Numbered from the stretch's first letter, positions 45,871 to 54,700 are shown. The stretch: 64,000 bases of DNA from Polaribacter vadi (GCF_001761365.1 NZ_CP017477.1:1014501-1078500); one strand, 5' to 3'. The notes: generated by a model not told the origin, from the letters alone. A program made the numbers and translations.

Positions 45871-46470
45871 ATGGATTTTTTATACGTAAAAGCATTACAC
45901 ATCATATTTGTGGTAACTTGGTTTGCTGGGTTATTTTACATACCTAGATTGTTTATTTATCAAACTGAAGCCGAAGACAAGTTAGAACCTGCAAAATCAA
46001 TTTTACAAACACAATATAAGTTAATGACCAAACGTCTTTGGTATATTATTACTTGGCCTTCTGCAATTTTAGCCAGTATTTTTGGCATTTGGATGCTTAT
46101 TCAAAATCCATATTATTTATCAGAACCTTGGATGTTGGTAAAAATAGCATTTGTTTTTGCGTTGTATTTTTATCACGGATTTTGCCAAAAGATCTATAAC
46201 AAACTTCAGAGAGATATTATAAAATACTCCGCTTTTAAATTGCGCATTTTCAATGAAATTTCTACCATAATCCTTTTTGCAGTTGTTTTTTTAGTTACTG
46301 TAAAAAGTGCTATCAATTGGATTTGGGGAGTTGTTGGTATTATCCTTTTTGGCATTTTAATGATGTTAGGCATCAAACTTTATAAAAGAATTAGAGAAAA
46401 AAATTCTTGGGAAAAAACTGAAAAAGAGATTTTAAATGCCCCAAAAGATGAAAATAAAAAAACTTTGTAA
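45871..46470 (+). CDS. hemJ: Protoporphyrinogen IX oxidase HemJ-like membrane protein
   Basis: The 199-residue protein has four or five membrane helices and the HemJ (CopD-like) signature LYVKALHIIFVVTWFAGLF with the heme-ligand His10, followed by YIPRLFIYQ and LMTKRLWYIITWPSA. HemJ oxidises protoporphyrinogen IX in bacteria lacking HemG/HemY; neither of those is in the window, so this gene completes the pathway here. It is 226 bp downstream of hemH; that gap holds a small ATGCTGAA/TTCAGCAT hairpin (45714-45734). Confidence 0.9.
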   Translation: MDFLYVKALHIIFVVTWFAGLFYIPRLFIYQTEAEDKLEPAKSILQTQYKLMTKRLWYIITWPSAILASIFGIWMLIQNPYYLSEPWMLVKIAFVFALYFYHGFCQKIYNKLQRDIIKYSAFKLRIFNEISTIILFAVVFLVTVKSAINWIWGVVGIILFGILMMLGIKLYKRIREKNSWEKTEKEILNAPKDENKKTL

Positions 46471-46712
46471 TTAAAATTATACTATTTTAAAAACATATAA
46501 ATCTTCTTTTTATTATTTTTCTAATAGGCAAATAAAACAACAGCATAATTCCTGAGAGCCATTGTTAAAGGTAGATAAATAACTATGAACATCTTCGTCT
46601 GTTATTCTTAATCAGCTTTCAGCTAAATTATTCCTGGCTGCAATTCAAAAAAATCCAAAAACATAATTATTTTCTTTAGCTATTTAATAAATATCTAAAA
46701 AAAACTGTTTGA
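46471..46712. other. Intergenic stretch after hemJ
   Basis: No ORF is credible. Part of it (46535-46660) has a higher-GC patch with CTTTCAGCTAAATTATTCCTGGCTGC but no clear palindrome or T run. The regulatory site of the next gene begins at 46713. Confidence 0.4.
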
Positions 46713-46755
46713 TGATTAATATCATATTGTTTGTTATAAATGATGATTATTTTTA
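46713..46755 (+). promoter_or_regulatory. CRP/FNR-type site plus -7 box, Usp gene at 46774
   Basis: TGATTAATATCA (46713-46724), 23 nt spacer, TATTTTTA (46748-46755). The palindrome centre falls near -41.5, as in class II activation. Confidence 0.75.
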
Positions 46756-46773
46756 AAAATAAAAAATCAACTT

Positions 46774-47607
46774 ATGAAAAACATTCTCTTACTCACAGAT
46801 TTTTCGAAAAACTCAATTAATGCCATTCGCTATGCTTTAAATTTATTTGAAAATGATATATGTACTTTTCATATTCTTAATGTAAGAAGTCCTTCTGGAT
46901 ATGCTGCTGTAGATTTAATTTCTGCTGATCATGAAAGTATTTATGATAATGTTATTAAAAAAACTAAGCATAAGATTTATAAACTTATTGTTAAATTAGA
47001 AAATGAATTTGAGAATAAAAACTTTTCTTACGATACTCTAGTTAGTTATAACGATTTTGTAGCTGTGATAAATCAAATAAAAAAAATAAAAAAAATTGAT
47101 TTAATTGTAATGGGCACTAATGGTGCTACTGGTGCAAAAGAAGTTATTTTTGGTAGTAATACTATAAATGTGCTAAGAAAAGTTAATTGTCCAACATTAG
47201 TTATTCCTGAAGGATGCATCTATAAACTACCAAAAGAAATACTTTTACCTTTAGATATATTAGATTCTTTAAGCGGAAATGCATTTAAAAAGCTTTTAGT
47301 TTTTGCAAAAAACTTTACTAATACATTACATATTTTAAGAATAAAACCTACTAATGAAATTTCTATAGAAGAAAAAAATGATAAAGAAAACATCAGTAAA
47401 TTCTCAAAAAAATTATCTTTTAAATATTATAGGATAAGCAATGTACCAATGCAGTATGCAGTAAGTTTTTACATGCAAACGCATTCTATAGATTTAATTT
47501 CGTTATTAGTGGAAAAGGAAAGTTTTTTTGACAGATTTTTCACAGGCTCTTCCACCACTAAAATAAGTTATACTATTAATAAACCTTTACTAGTTTTCCA
47601 TAACTAA
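46774..47607 (+). CDS. Universal stress protein, two Usp domains
   Basis: The 277-residue protein has an N-terminal Usp domain starting ILLLTDFSKNSINAI and holding the ATP-binding loop GTNGATGAKEVIFGSNT (about 112-128). The C-terminal Usp half is degenerate and lacks the nucleotide loop. It is the only plus-strand member of seven Usp genes in this region, convergent with the TauE/SafE gene (4-bp gap), and has its own CRP/FNR-type site. Confidence 0.9.
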   Translation: MKNILLLTDFSKNSINAIRYALNLFENDICTFHILNVRSPSGYAAVDLISADHESIYDNVIKKTKHKIYKLIVKLENEFENKNFSYDTLVSYNDFVAVINQIKKIKKIDLIVMGTNGATGAKEVIFGSNTINVLRKVNCPTLVIPEGCIYKLPKEILLPLDILDSLSGNAFKKLLVFAKNFTNTLHILRIKPTNEISIEEKNDKENISKFSKKLSFKYYRISNVPMQYAVSFYMQTHSIDLISLLVEKESFFDRFFTGSSTTKISYTINKPLLVFHN

Positions 47608-47611
47608 AAAT

Positions 47612-48343
47612 TTATAAATTAGAACTTATACTCACAATTCCAATTACTAGAATAAGTAAAAGTACAATAACTCTAAACTGTTCTTGAGAAATTTTATCTA
47701 ATAATTTTTTACCTATCCAAGTACCTAAAATACTAACAACTATAAGTATTGGTACTAAATATAAATGTTCTTTATGCATATATCCATTAAAATAGTAGAT
47801 AATAGATCTACTAAAATCTACACCTAAATCGATTATTGCAGAAGTAGCAATAAACTTATTTTTATCCATCTTAAAAGCGGCTAAAGTTATACCTCTAATG
47901 GCGCCTCCAGTTCCTAAAAGTCCTGCACTTAATCCAGATAATGAACCACCAACAATTGCATTTTTTTTATTCGGATTTATTTTTAACTTTTTAAAAATCA
48001 AAAAAAGAAGACTTAAAAGAATAAGAAAAATACCCAAAATATAAGTAAGTATTTTAGGATCTAAAAACTTGCTAAAATAAGCACCAACTGACACAAACAA
48101 GATAGCAGGAATTCCTAAATTTAAAACGATTTTTTTATCAAAACCTTTTTTAAAAATAGCTATTTTACTTGCATTACTTGATAAATGAAATAAGGCTGTA
48201 ATTCCTAAAACTGACTGAAAATCGAAATAAAAATTAGCTATAGGTACAAAAAAAACAGAAGATCCAAAACCACCAACAGTTCCCAAGACTTCTGCTATTA
48301 AAGAGAGTATTATAAAAACAGGTAAATATCTTGAGAGCATCAA
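47612..48343 (-). CDS. TauE/SafE (DUF81) family membrane permease
   Basis: The 243-residue protein has about eight helices in two related halves. The first half bears EVLGTVGGFGSSVFFVP and the second SGLSAGLLGTGGAIRG, the paired Gly-rich motif of TauE/SafE exporters of sulfite, sulfoacetate or similar anions. It is the last gene of the leftward group and is 15 bp from the lipoprotein gene, so co-transcribed with it. Substrate unknown. Confidence 0.87.
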   Translation of the reverse strand: MMLSRYLPVFIILSLIAEVLGTVGGFGSSVFFVPIANFYFDFQSVLGITALFHLSSNASKIAIFKKGFDKKIVLNLGIPAILFVSVGAYFSKFLDPKILTYILGIFLILLSLLFLIFKKLKINPNKKNAIVGGSLSGLSAGLLGTGGAIRGITLAAFKMDKNKFIATSAIIDLGVDFSRSIIYYFNGYMHKEHLYLVPILIVVSILGTWIGKKLLDKISQEQFRVIVLLLILVIGIVSISSNL

Positions 48344-48358
48344 TAAGAAATTAATCGT

Positions 48359-49030
48359 TTAATTTATAGTTTTACTTTTAGTAATTTCTTCATCCAATAA
48401 TTTTTGATTGATTAGTTTTTCATCCTCTAAAACAAGCAGCATAAGGTTTACATAATCATAAACGGTTTCTTGTATTGATTCTGGATTTATAATATCTATA
48501 TACCCTTTCCAGATTAACTCACTATCTTTTGTTGGACAAATACAGTACAAAGATGTTTCTGCATGATATACTTTATATTCATTATAATATTCTGGATTGT
48601 AATAAATATCTTGATACTTTAAATAATCGTCCTTAAATCTTCTATTAGTTTTCTGTAATTTATAATAACTTTCTTTATAGGCAATTTTATCTTCTACACC
48701 TATCACTTTTGAAAACAAAACAGTGTCAAAACCATCATCTGTAAGTTTTTTTTCGAATTCTTTTAATTCTTCTTTCGTCATTTTTTCTGTTCTTAAAGAA
48801 GGGTCAAAAATTTCTATACTCATTATCGCATTTATTCCTCGTAATTCTAATTCGTTCTTTACATGCTGTTCAAATTTTAATCTTGCTACTGTATCTTGCG
48901 TCATTCCCACCACTAAAACTTTGTCTGCTGTATAAGATTCAACATTTGGACTTTTCCAACTATCTGTCAACTGTGTAGTTGTACAATTTATGAAAAAGAA
49001 CATCATAATTAAAAATAAGTAGCGTCTCAT
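48359..49030 (-). CDS. Lipoprotein, function unknown
   Basis: The 223-residue protein has a lipoprotein signal with the lipobox FFINC (Cys16). The mature part starts TTTQLTDSWKSP and contains KVLVVGMTQDTVARLKFEQHVKNEL, a pattern shared with lipoproteins of the DUF4136-like kind, though I cannot assign a family firmly. It lies between the coiled-coil protein (23-bp gap) and the permease gene, all leftward. Confidence 0.7.
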   Translation of the reverse strand: MRRYLFLIMMFFFINCTTTQLTDSWKSPNVESYTADKVLVVGMTQDTVARLKFEQHVKNELELRGINAIMSIEIFDPSLRTEKMTKEELKEFEKKLTDDGFDTVLFSKVIGVEDKIAYKESYYKLQKTNRRFKDDYLKYQDIYYNPEYYNEYKVYHAETSLYCICPTKDSELIWKGYIDIINPESIQETVYDYVNLMLLVLEDEKLINQKLLDEEITKSKTIN

Positions 49031-49053
49031 AATTTTGAATTTTAATAAATTAA

Positions 49054-49503
49054 TTATTCAAGCAAGCGTTTTTGTTTTCCAGTTTTTTTGATATCTTTTA
49101 TAATATCAAACAGTTGAATTTTAAGTAATTTGTAATCTTTTAAAAATTTATGAACGGTTACTGTTAAATGTTTATGTTCATTTTTGTATCTCTCTTCTTC
49201 TTTTGGTTGATCAATTCCATCAACCAAAATTTTAAGGTTATTTTTGTGATTATTTACTAGCTTAAGAAGTGTTTCATTTTCTTTCTTAAAACTACTTATT
49301 GTTTCAATAACTTTTTTATTTTCCTTAAAATGCTCTTTGTCAATTAATTGAAGTGTAAATGATTTTATTAAATCTTCTAAAAAGAGATGTTCGTCTTTTA
49401 CAAATTCTAATTCAGATAACCATTCTTTAGAATTACTATGCATATCATCTGCACTTAACCATTCAATAAGTTTTATACTTCTATCTGTGTGTGTTGTTTT
49501 CAT
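49054..49503 (-). CDS. Small helical coiled-coil protein, function unknown
   Basis: The 149-residue soluble protein is almost all charged helix, with heptad-like spacing from about residue 30 on. It is similar in size and build to the protein at 49814-50233 (also ~140 residues, start MKT, central helix pair). Its ATG is 17 bp after the predicted sRNA terminator 49525-49557, so it may be expressed by read-through from the CRP/FNR-type promoter at 49747-49789. Confidence 0.65.
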   Translation of the reverse strand: MKTTHTDRSIKLIEWLSADDMHSNSKEWLSELEFVKDEHLFLEDLIKSFTLQLIDKEHFKENKKVIETISSFKKENETLLKLVNNHKNNLKILVDGIDQPKEEERYKNEHKHLTVTVHKFLKDYKLLKIQLFDIIKDIKKTGKQKRLLE

Positions 49504-49519
49504 GATATTATTTTTTTAG

Positions 49520-49741
49520 ATGAAAAACAGAAAGTAATCCCCTATTACTTCCTGTTTAAAAAGAAGTTTTATACAACCTCTATAATTTTTTTTCCTGCTT
49601 TCTTTTTTAAGCAGGTTTAAGTTTAAAATTCCGTTTTTATAAGTTACTTTTATCTTTATTGGTTCAAGGAAATAAGCTATTTTGATTTATTTTAATTAGT
49701 GACATATACATAAATTTAAGATTAAACTATGTTTATAATTG
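49520..49741 (-). ncRNA. Predicted CRP/FNR-controlled small RNA (or long structured leader)
   Basis: A complete CRP/FNR-type promoter (49747-49789) points into 238 bp of noncoding DNA. The predicted transcript starts near 49741 and ends at the hairpin AAACAGGAAGTAAT / ATTACTTTCTGTTT followed by U5, giving about 220 nt. It also includes a CCTGCTT/AAGCAGG hairpin (49593-49615). The promoter tail (TAATTTAGTAT) and terminal hairpin resemble those at 58441-58668. It could instead be a regulated 5' leader of the gene at 49503. Confidence 0.5.
49525..49557 (-). terminator. Hairpin ending the predicted RNA
   Basis: AAACAGAAAGTAAT (49525-49538) and ATTACTTCCTGTTT (49544-49557), 13 of 14 paired, loop CCCCT. 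On the minus strand five U follow. Confidence 0.65.
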
Positions 49742-49746
49742 CTATA

Positions 49747-49789
49747 CTAAATTAGTTATTTAAGCTGCTTTTTAAAATGATATATATCA
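49747..49789 (-). promoter_or_regulatory. CRP/FNR-type site plus -7 box with no adjacent ORF
   Basis: TGATATATATCA (49778-49789), 23 nt, then TAATTTAG on the minus strand (49754-49747). The nearest downstream start codon is 244 bp away. Confidence 0.75.
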
Positions 49790-49813
49790 GTTTGTTATAA
49801 AAAGAAGAAACAG

Positions 49814-50233
49814 TTAGTTTTCAATCATTACATCTTGAAAATATTCAATCATTTGTAATTTTAAGGCCGTAATTTTAATTAAAAAATTATGAATTTTTAA
49901 TTCTAAAGTATCAATTTCTTTAATAAAGAAATTATCGCAAAATAAATCATCACACTCCACTTTTTTATCAATTTGAAATAATTGCACACCTATCTCATTT
50001 AACAACAATTTATTGGTTTCTGCAGTTTGTTTAAGTTCATTTTTAAAACCTTCTAATTTTTCAAATAAGTTTAGTTTTTCCGATTGATAAATTGGGGCAT
50101 TTAAAAGTTTTTTGTAAAATTCTTGCTCGATAATTAAATTGCCAAAAGTTTCTCTTTGTTGAAGTAGATTGTACTTCAACTCTTTAATACTTTTGTCTGT
50201 ATTAAAACTTTTATATTCGTTTTTAGTTTTCAT
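49814..50233 (-). CDS. Small helical protein, function unknown
   Basis: The 139-residue protein is mostly helical and charged, without a signal peptide or membrane segment; Cys residues sit in VECDDLFCDNFF. Layout resembles the 49054-49503 protein, suggesting distant paralogy. It ends the operon that begins with the Usp gene at 54632 and follows the beta-CASP gene by 10 bp. Confidence 0.65.
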   Translation of the reverse strand: MKTKNEYKSFNTDKSIKELKYNLLQQRETFGNLIIEQEFYKKLLNAPIYQSEKLNLFEKLEGFKNELKQTAETNKLLLNEIGVQLFQIDKKVECDDLFCDNFFIKEIDTLELKIHNFLIKITALKLQMIEYFQDVMIEN

Positions 50234-50243
50234 AAGTATTATT

Positions 50244-51617
50244 TTAAATCATAATTTCTTCAATATCATTTAATTTTGGAATGGTAACATTCCATTTGTA
50301 AGTATTTTTTATTTTTACACGAAATGCATCTAAAGAAGTAGGTTCTCCATGAATTAAATATACTTTTTCTGGGATGTTTTTTATGGAGCTCATCCAGTTT
50401 AATAATCCTTTTTGATCTGCATGAGCAGACAAACTTTCAATCGATTTTATGGTTGCTTTCACTGGGTAATATTTTCCGTAAAAACGGATTTCGCTTGCAC
50501 CATCTTGTAATTGTCTTCCTCTTGTTCCTTCAGCTTGATAACCAACCAATAAAACAGTTGTAGCAGTTTCATCAATTAATTGTTGTAAATACGTAAGTAC
50601 TCTTCCACCTGTAACCATACCACTTCCTGCAATTACAATTTTAGATACTTTGTTATCAATTGTTTCCCAAGTTTCTCTATACGATTGTATAATATTTATG
50701 TGATTGCACATGGAATTGTATTCAGATTCGGAAAGTTTATGCCATTTAGAAAAACGCTTAAAAACGTCTAAAACGTTATTTCCCATTGGACTATCTACAT
50801 AAATAGGAATATTAGGTATTTTATTTTCTTTATATAATTTCCAAAGTACATACATGAGCATTTGCAAACGTTCCACAGCAAAACTTGGAATAATGAGATT
50901 TCCTTTTTTATCAATTACTTCTCTAATTATTTTTGTTAAAACAGCTTCAACATTTTCTTCAGGGTGTAACTTGTTACCATACGTGCTTTCTATAAAAAGA
51001 AAATCTGCCCATGCTGGTTTTTTAGGATTGTCTAATAAATAATCATCAGTTCTACCAATATCACCAGAAAACACAAATCGTTTGCTGTATATATCTAATT
51101 CTATAAAAGTTGCACCAATAATATGTCCATTATATTGAAATCTATACTTAATATTTTCTGACAATGAAATCCATTTATCTTCTTGATTTGACTCGAAAAA
51201 ACTAATGGTTTTCTCTACATCTTTTTTAGTAAAAAAAGGCAATGCAGGCTGATGTTTTGTATATTTTTCTTTATTTGCCTTTTCTGCTTCTTCTTCATAA
51301 ATTTTAGCACTATCATTAAGAATAATTTCGGCAATTGCTAATGTTGGTGCAGTTCCTATAATTTTTCCAGAAAAACCTTGTTGTACCAATCTTGGTAAAT
51401 AACCAACATGATCTAAATGTCCATGCGTTAACAAAACAACATCAATTAAAGAAGCATTAAAAGACAACTCTTGCCAATTTTGTTCTCTTAATTCTTTAAG
51501 ACCTTGAAAAACACCACAATCTATTAGGATTTTTTTTTCTTGTAAATCAATCAAAAATTTTGATCCTGTAACAGTACCAACTCCGCCTAAAAAATGAATT
51601 TTTGCTAACTGTGTCAT
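50244..51617 (-). CDS. Metallo-beta-lactamase/beta-CASP RNase-like protein
   Basis: The 457-residue protein has the MBL motifs LTHGHLDHVGYLPRL (motif 2, about 59-73), a motif-3 His in NGHIIGATF and Asp in FSGDIGRTDD, and beta-CASP motifs including SAHADQKGL near the C-terminus, plus a final RMMBL stretch (VYLIHGEP). Such proteins are archaeal/bacterial CPSF-like ribonucleases. Being inside a Usp/eRF1-like stress operon points to RNA turnover under stress. It is 1 bp from the nuclease pseudogene upstream. Confidence 0.9.
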   Translation of the reverse strand: MTQLAKIHFLGGVGTVTGSKFLIDLQEKKILIDCGVFQGLKELREQNWQELSFNASLIDVVLLTHGHLDHVGYLPRLVQQGFSGKIIGTAPTLAIAEIILNDSAKIYEEEAEKANKEKYTKHQPALPFFTKKDVEKTISFFESNQEDKWISLSENIKYRFQYNGHIIGATFIELDIYSKRFVFSGDIGRTDDYLLDNPKKPAWADFLFIESTYGNKLHPEENVEAVLTKIIREVIDKKGNLIIPSFAVERLQMLMYVLWKLYKENKIPNIPIYVDSPMGNNVLDVFKRFSKWHKLSESEYNSMCNHINIIQSYRETWETIDNKVSKIVIAGSGMVTGGRVLTYLQQLIDETATTVLLVGYQAEGTRGRQLQDGASEIRFYGKYYPVKATIKSIESLSAHADQKGLLNWMSSIKNIPEKVYLIHGEPTSLDAFRVKIKNTYKWNVTIPKLNDIEEIMI

Positions 51618-51618
51618 A

Positions 51619-52469
51619 TTAATATTTTTTATAATTACATAATTGTTCTAACTCCTCTAAAATTCTTTTTTTACGGCTTTCAGAAATACCTAAATGATCT
51701 AAAAAAAATACATCTCCAATCAGATCTCTACACAAAACAATTTCTCTGCTTAACAAAAACTGTTTTTCTCTGTTTGTAAGTAATGTGGAAGTGGTAATAG
51801 GATACAATCCAAGTCTGTCTATTCGATCTTTTAGTCCATCATTTTCTGGATAATCCCAACTCAATAAGTACAACCCAATACAGTTACCAAATTTTATGGC
51901 ATCTTCTGTAAAACGTGTATTTGTAACTACCCATCCTGGAGTTAGAATCGTGTTATTTTTTTGTTAGTATCCCAATGTGTTTTTATATCTTGATATCGTG
52001 AGTTTATATATAAAGGAACTTTTACATTGCAGTTATAGCCTTGTTGACTATGAAATTTACACTCAATAACCGTTGTTTCATTATTTTTATGAGCGATTAC
52101 ATCTACCTCATGAGAGACACATTTTCCTTGAAGTATTTTACCGACTTCTGTAACGTAACCTGAATTTTTTAAAACAGCACTAATAAAATATTCAAAAGGA
52201 AAACCTGTTGGACCTAGCTCATAAATTGCTTTTTTAAGCTTGTATTTTGAGGCTAAATAACTATTCTTTTTTTTGAGTAATACAAACGCTCTGTTATAAA
52301 TTTCTTTTGTAGAAATTCCTTGATACAATTCATCTCTAACTTTATCTAAAATTTTATTTATTGTATCTTCATCTGCTCCAGTTCTTTTTAGAGATTTACT
52401 TAATTTATGTAAAGAAAATTTTACTTTTTTTCCAGAAGATTTTACAATATCTATATCTTGATTTTCCAT
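51619..52469 (-). pseudogene. ATP-cone plus Mrr-like restriction endonuclease-fold protein, split by a frameshift at an A7 tract
   Basis: Residues 1-~95 form an ATP-cone (VKSSGKKVKFSLHKLSKSLKRTGAD). A Mrr-like nuclease domain follows, with CVSHEVDVIAHKNNETTVIECKFHSQQG, a D-x(n)-E-x-K catalytic pattern. The frame stops at 51942-51944 after TNKKITRF. The remainder (ILTPGWVVTNTRFTEDA, then LYLLSWDYPENDGLKDRI to NYKKY) continues in another frame to 51619. Adding one base to the T7 run at 51956-51962 (A7 on the minus strand) joins both parts into 283 codons. Sequencing error, phase variation and true inactivation are all possible. It lies in the Usp operon. Confidence 0.8.
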
Positions 52470-52487
52470 ACTAGCTAAAAGAACTGT

Positions 52488-52895
52488 TTATTGATTTTTA
52501 AAGAAATCTCTTACCAAAGCAATTGTTTGATTATCTGTCATACTATCTGCATTTATTGCACCTTTAATTTTTATGTTCAGGTGTTGATAGTTTTCTTGTA
52601 ATTCTTTCTGAAACTTTAAATACGCTTCTGCAGGACCAAAAAGTACAATTGCATCTGCATCCTTAATTTCTTCAGAAATATTTTTAAAATATCTTTTAAG
52701 TTGATGTTTTTCACGTTCTAAATATTTACTATCCTGCACAACATCTTGTGGACCTCCTTTTAATCGAGTTCCAGAACCACCATGAATATGAAAATCTTCT
52801 ACCTCAGAAACAATCGTTTTTAAAGTTTCTTTTCCGTTTTCTATGGTAATTATTTGTGCCTTTTCTTTGTCTAACCAGACTCCAATATTTTTCAT
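52488..52895 (-). CDS. eRF1 domain-3-like (baeRF-type) small protein
   Basis: The 135-residue protein begins GVWLDKEKAQIITIENGKE and contains HIHGGSGTRLKGGPQD and a C-terminal alpha/beta region DADAIVLFGPAEAYLKFQKEL, the pattern of bacterial relatives of the eRF1 third domain or ribosomal L7Ae fold found in stress loci. A role on stalled or hibernating ribosomes is only inferred. It lies between a Usp gene (12-bp gap) and the split nuclease gene (18-bp gap). Confidence 0.6.
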   Translation of the reverse strand: MKNIGVWLDKEKAQIITIENGKETLKTIVSEVEDFHIHGGSGTRLKGGPQDVVQDSKYLEREKHQLKRYFKNISEEIKDADAIVLFGPAEAYLKFQKELQENYQHLNIKIKGAINADSMTDNQTIALVRDFFKNQ

Positions 52896-52907
52896 AATAT
52901 TCTATTT

Positions 52908-53759
52908 TTAGTTTCTTAAATCGTGCATTACCAGTATTGGAACTATTGAAATAAAACCTATTTCTTTTACCAAAGGTTGTGTTAAAACACTTCCAAAAAG
53001 CCAATGCTTTTTATTGATGAATGCAATCATATCACTATCTCTACTTTCCACAAAAATGTCTAATGCAGATTCTATGGAATGATGTGTTAATTCGTGAAAT
53101 TCATATGAGATTTCTTCAAAAATTTCTTCAAGCATTTGCTTGTTTTCCATTTGATTATCATTTAATTTGCTGTCTTTAGAAATGTGTAAGATTGCAGTTT
53201 TTGCATCACATTTCTTAGCGATATCTACCATCGTATTTAGCTCACGTCTTTTATAATGCGTTTTGTAACTAGTAAGAAATACTATTTCTTTAGGTAAATT
53301 CTGTTTTACATTTGCAGGAACTACAATTACTGGGCAGTTTCTAACTTTTTCCATCACATAAATAGAGGTACTTCCATAGGCTACTTTTGTCTTATTTGCA
53401 GCTCCTTTAGTTCCCATTACAATCATTTCGATGTCTTTTTTTTCAACCATATTTTTAATGGCTTCTAACGGATTGTTAAAAACTGAAATTGCTTCAAAAT
53501 GATGTTTAGGATTATTATATCCTTCCATTTTTATAAGATCAATTATTTTTTTTAAACCATCTTTAGATCTCGCTTTTGCCATTTCAAAAAGCTCACTACC
53601 AGGTTCTATATTTGTTAAGTTTATAACATTTCTTGTAGCAGAAAAAACATTTAAAATATAAAAATCACAATTGTCTTTTTTGTAGAGTTCTAATGCATAT
53701 TTAATGGCATGCCAAGCATTTTTTGAAAAATCTGTAGGTAATAATATTTTACGTCTCAT
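52908..53759 (-). CDS. Universal stress protein, two Usp domains
   Basis: The 283-residue tandem Usp has KILLPTDFSKNAWHAI at the start and the nucleotide loop GTKGAANKTKVAYGSTSI (about 117-134), which departs from the usual G-x2-G-x9-GS by having Ala-Ala-Asn. The second domain lacks the loop. It follows the Usp gene 53796 by 36 bp with no regulatory palindrome between, so shares its promoter. Confidence 0.9.
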   Translation of the reverse strand: MRRKILLPTDFSKNAWHAIKYALELYKKDNCDFYILNVFSATRNVINLTNIEPGSELFEMAKARSKDGLKKIIDLIKMEGYNNPKHHFEAISVFNNPLEAIKNMVEKKDIEMIVMGTKGAANKTKVAYGSTSIYVMEKVRNCPVIVVPANVKQNLPKEIVFLTSYKTHYKRRELNTMVDIAKKCDAKTAILHISKDSKLNDNQMENKQMLEEIFEEISYEFHELTHHSIESALDIFVESRDSDMIAFINKKHWLFGSVLTQPLVKEIGFISIVPILVMHDLRN

Positions 53760-53795
53760 AATAATGCATTTTAAAAAATGGATATCTAGTTTACT

Positions 53796-54632
53796 TTAGC
53801 CAACACTTGGTATTACTAAAAAAGGTACTTTAGGATGAAAGCCTATTTTTTTTATAACTGGCTCCTTCACAATATCTTCTATAAAGCTGTGTTTATAATT
53901 AATCATGGTGAGAATATCAATCTTAAATTCGTTAACAAATGTGTTAATAGCAACTTCCTTATTATCTACTCCTTCTCCCCAATGAAAACTAGTAGGATAA
54001 TCCTCTAAATAAGCTTTAAGCATCGTGAAATTATAGTTTTGTTTTTCTGATAGAATACACTTTTTACTCACATAAAATACTTTAATTTTAGAGTCATATA
54101 ATTTAGATAAATCTTTTATTTGTTCCAGTTCGTTGTCATAAAAATGATTGTAATCTGTTGGAAACCCTACAAACTTTGGTGTTACAAATTCAAATTCATC
54201 TGGCACTGCTAATATGGGACAGCTTTGTATTTTATTCATTAATGCAACTGTATTGCTACCAAATAAAAATTGATGAATACCAGAACTGCCTTTTGTGCCC
54301 ATAATAATCATATCAATCTTATACTTTTCCACGTTTAACTCCATACATTTCAAAAAATCATTAACACAAAACAATGTCTTAAATTCATGATCGGCATTAT
54401 TACTTTCCGCTTCAACTTTTTCTTTAAGTGCTTTTAATTTTTTTTCTGATGTTTCTTTTAAATCGTCTATATATGAAGTGGTTATATAAGTACGAGTGCC
54501 AGTATTTGTAAAAGTCCATGTGTGTAAAAGATAAAACACACAAGGTTCAGTATCATATAATTTTATAGCATATTTAATGGCACTCGATGCATTTTCTGAA
54601 AAATCTGTGGGTAATAATATTTTACGTTTCAT
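53796..54632 (-). CDS. Universal stress protein, two Usp domains
   Basis: The 278-residue tandem Usp begins KILLPTDFSENASSAI and has the loop GTKGSSGIHQFLFGSNTV (about 112-129). The C-terminal domain is diverged. It heads the operon 53796 to 49814 (Usp, Usp, eRF1-like, nuclease, beta-CASP, helical protein) under the site at 54657-54699. Confidence 0.92.
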   Translation of the reverse strand: MKRKILLPTDFSENASSAIKYAIKLYDTEPCVFYLLHTWTFTNTGTRTYITTSYIDDLKETSEKKLKALKEKVEAESNNADHEFKTLFCVNDFLKCMELNVEKYKIDMIIMGTKGSSGIHQFLFGSNTVALMNKIQSCPILAVPDEFEFVTPKFVGFPTDYNHFYDNELEQIKDLSKLYDSKIKVFYVSKKCILSEKQNYNFTMLKAYLEDYPTSFHWGEGVDNKEVAINTFVNEFKIDILTMINYKHSFIEDIVKEPVIKKIGFHPKVPFLVIPSVG

Positions 54633-54656
54633 ACTATTTTAGTTTAAAATCTGATA

Positions 54657-54699
54657 TAAAATTACTTGAATACTATGAACTCTACTATGATATTTATCA
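54657..54699 (-). promoter_or_regulatory. CRP/FNR-type site plus -7 box, Usp operon at 54632
   Basis: TGATAAATATCA read on the minus strand (54688-54699), 23 nt, then TAATTTTA (54664-54657). The site touches the stop codon of the upstream Usp gene at 54701. Confidence 0.8.
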
Positions 54700-54700
54700 G

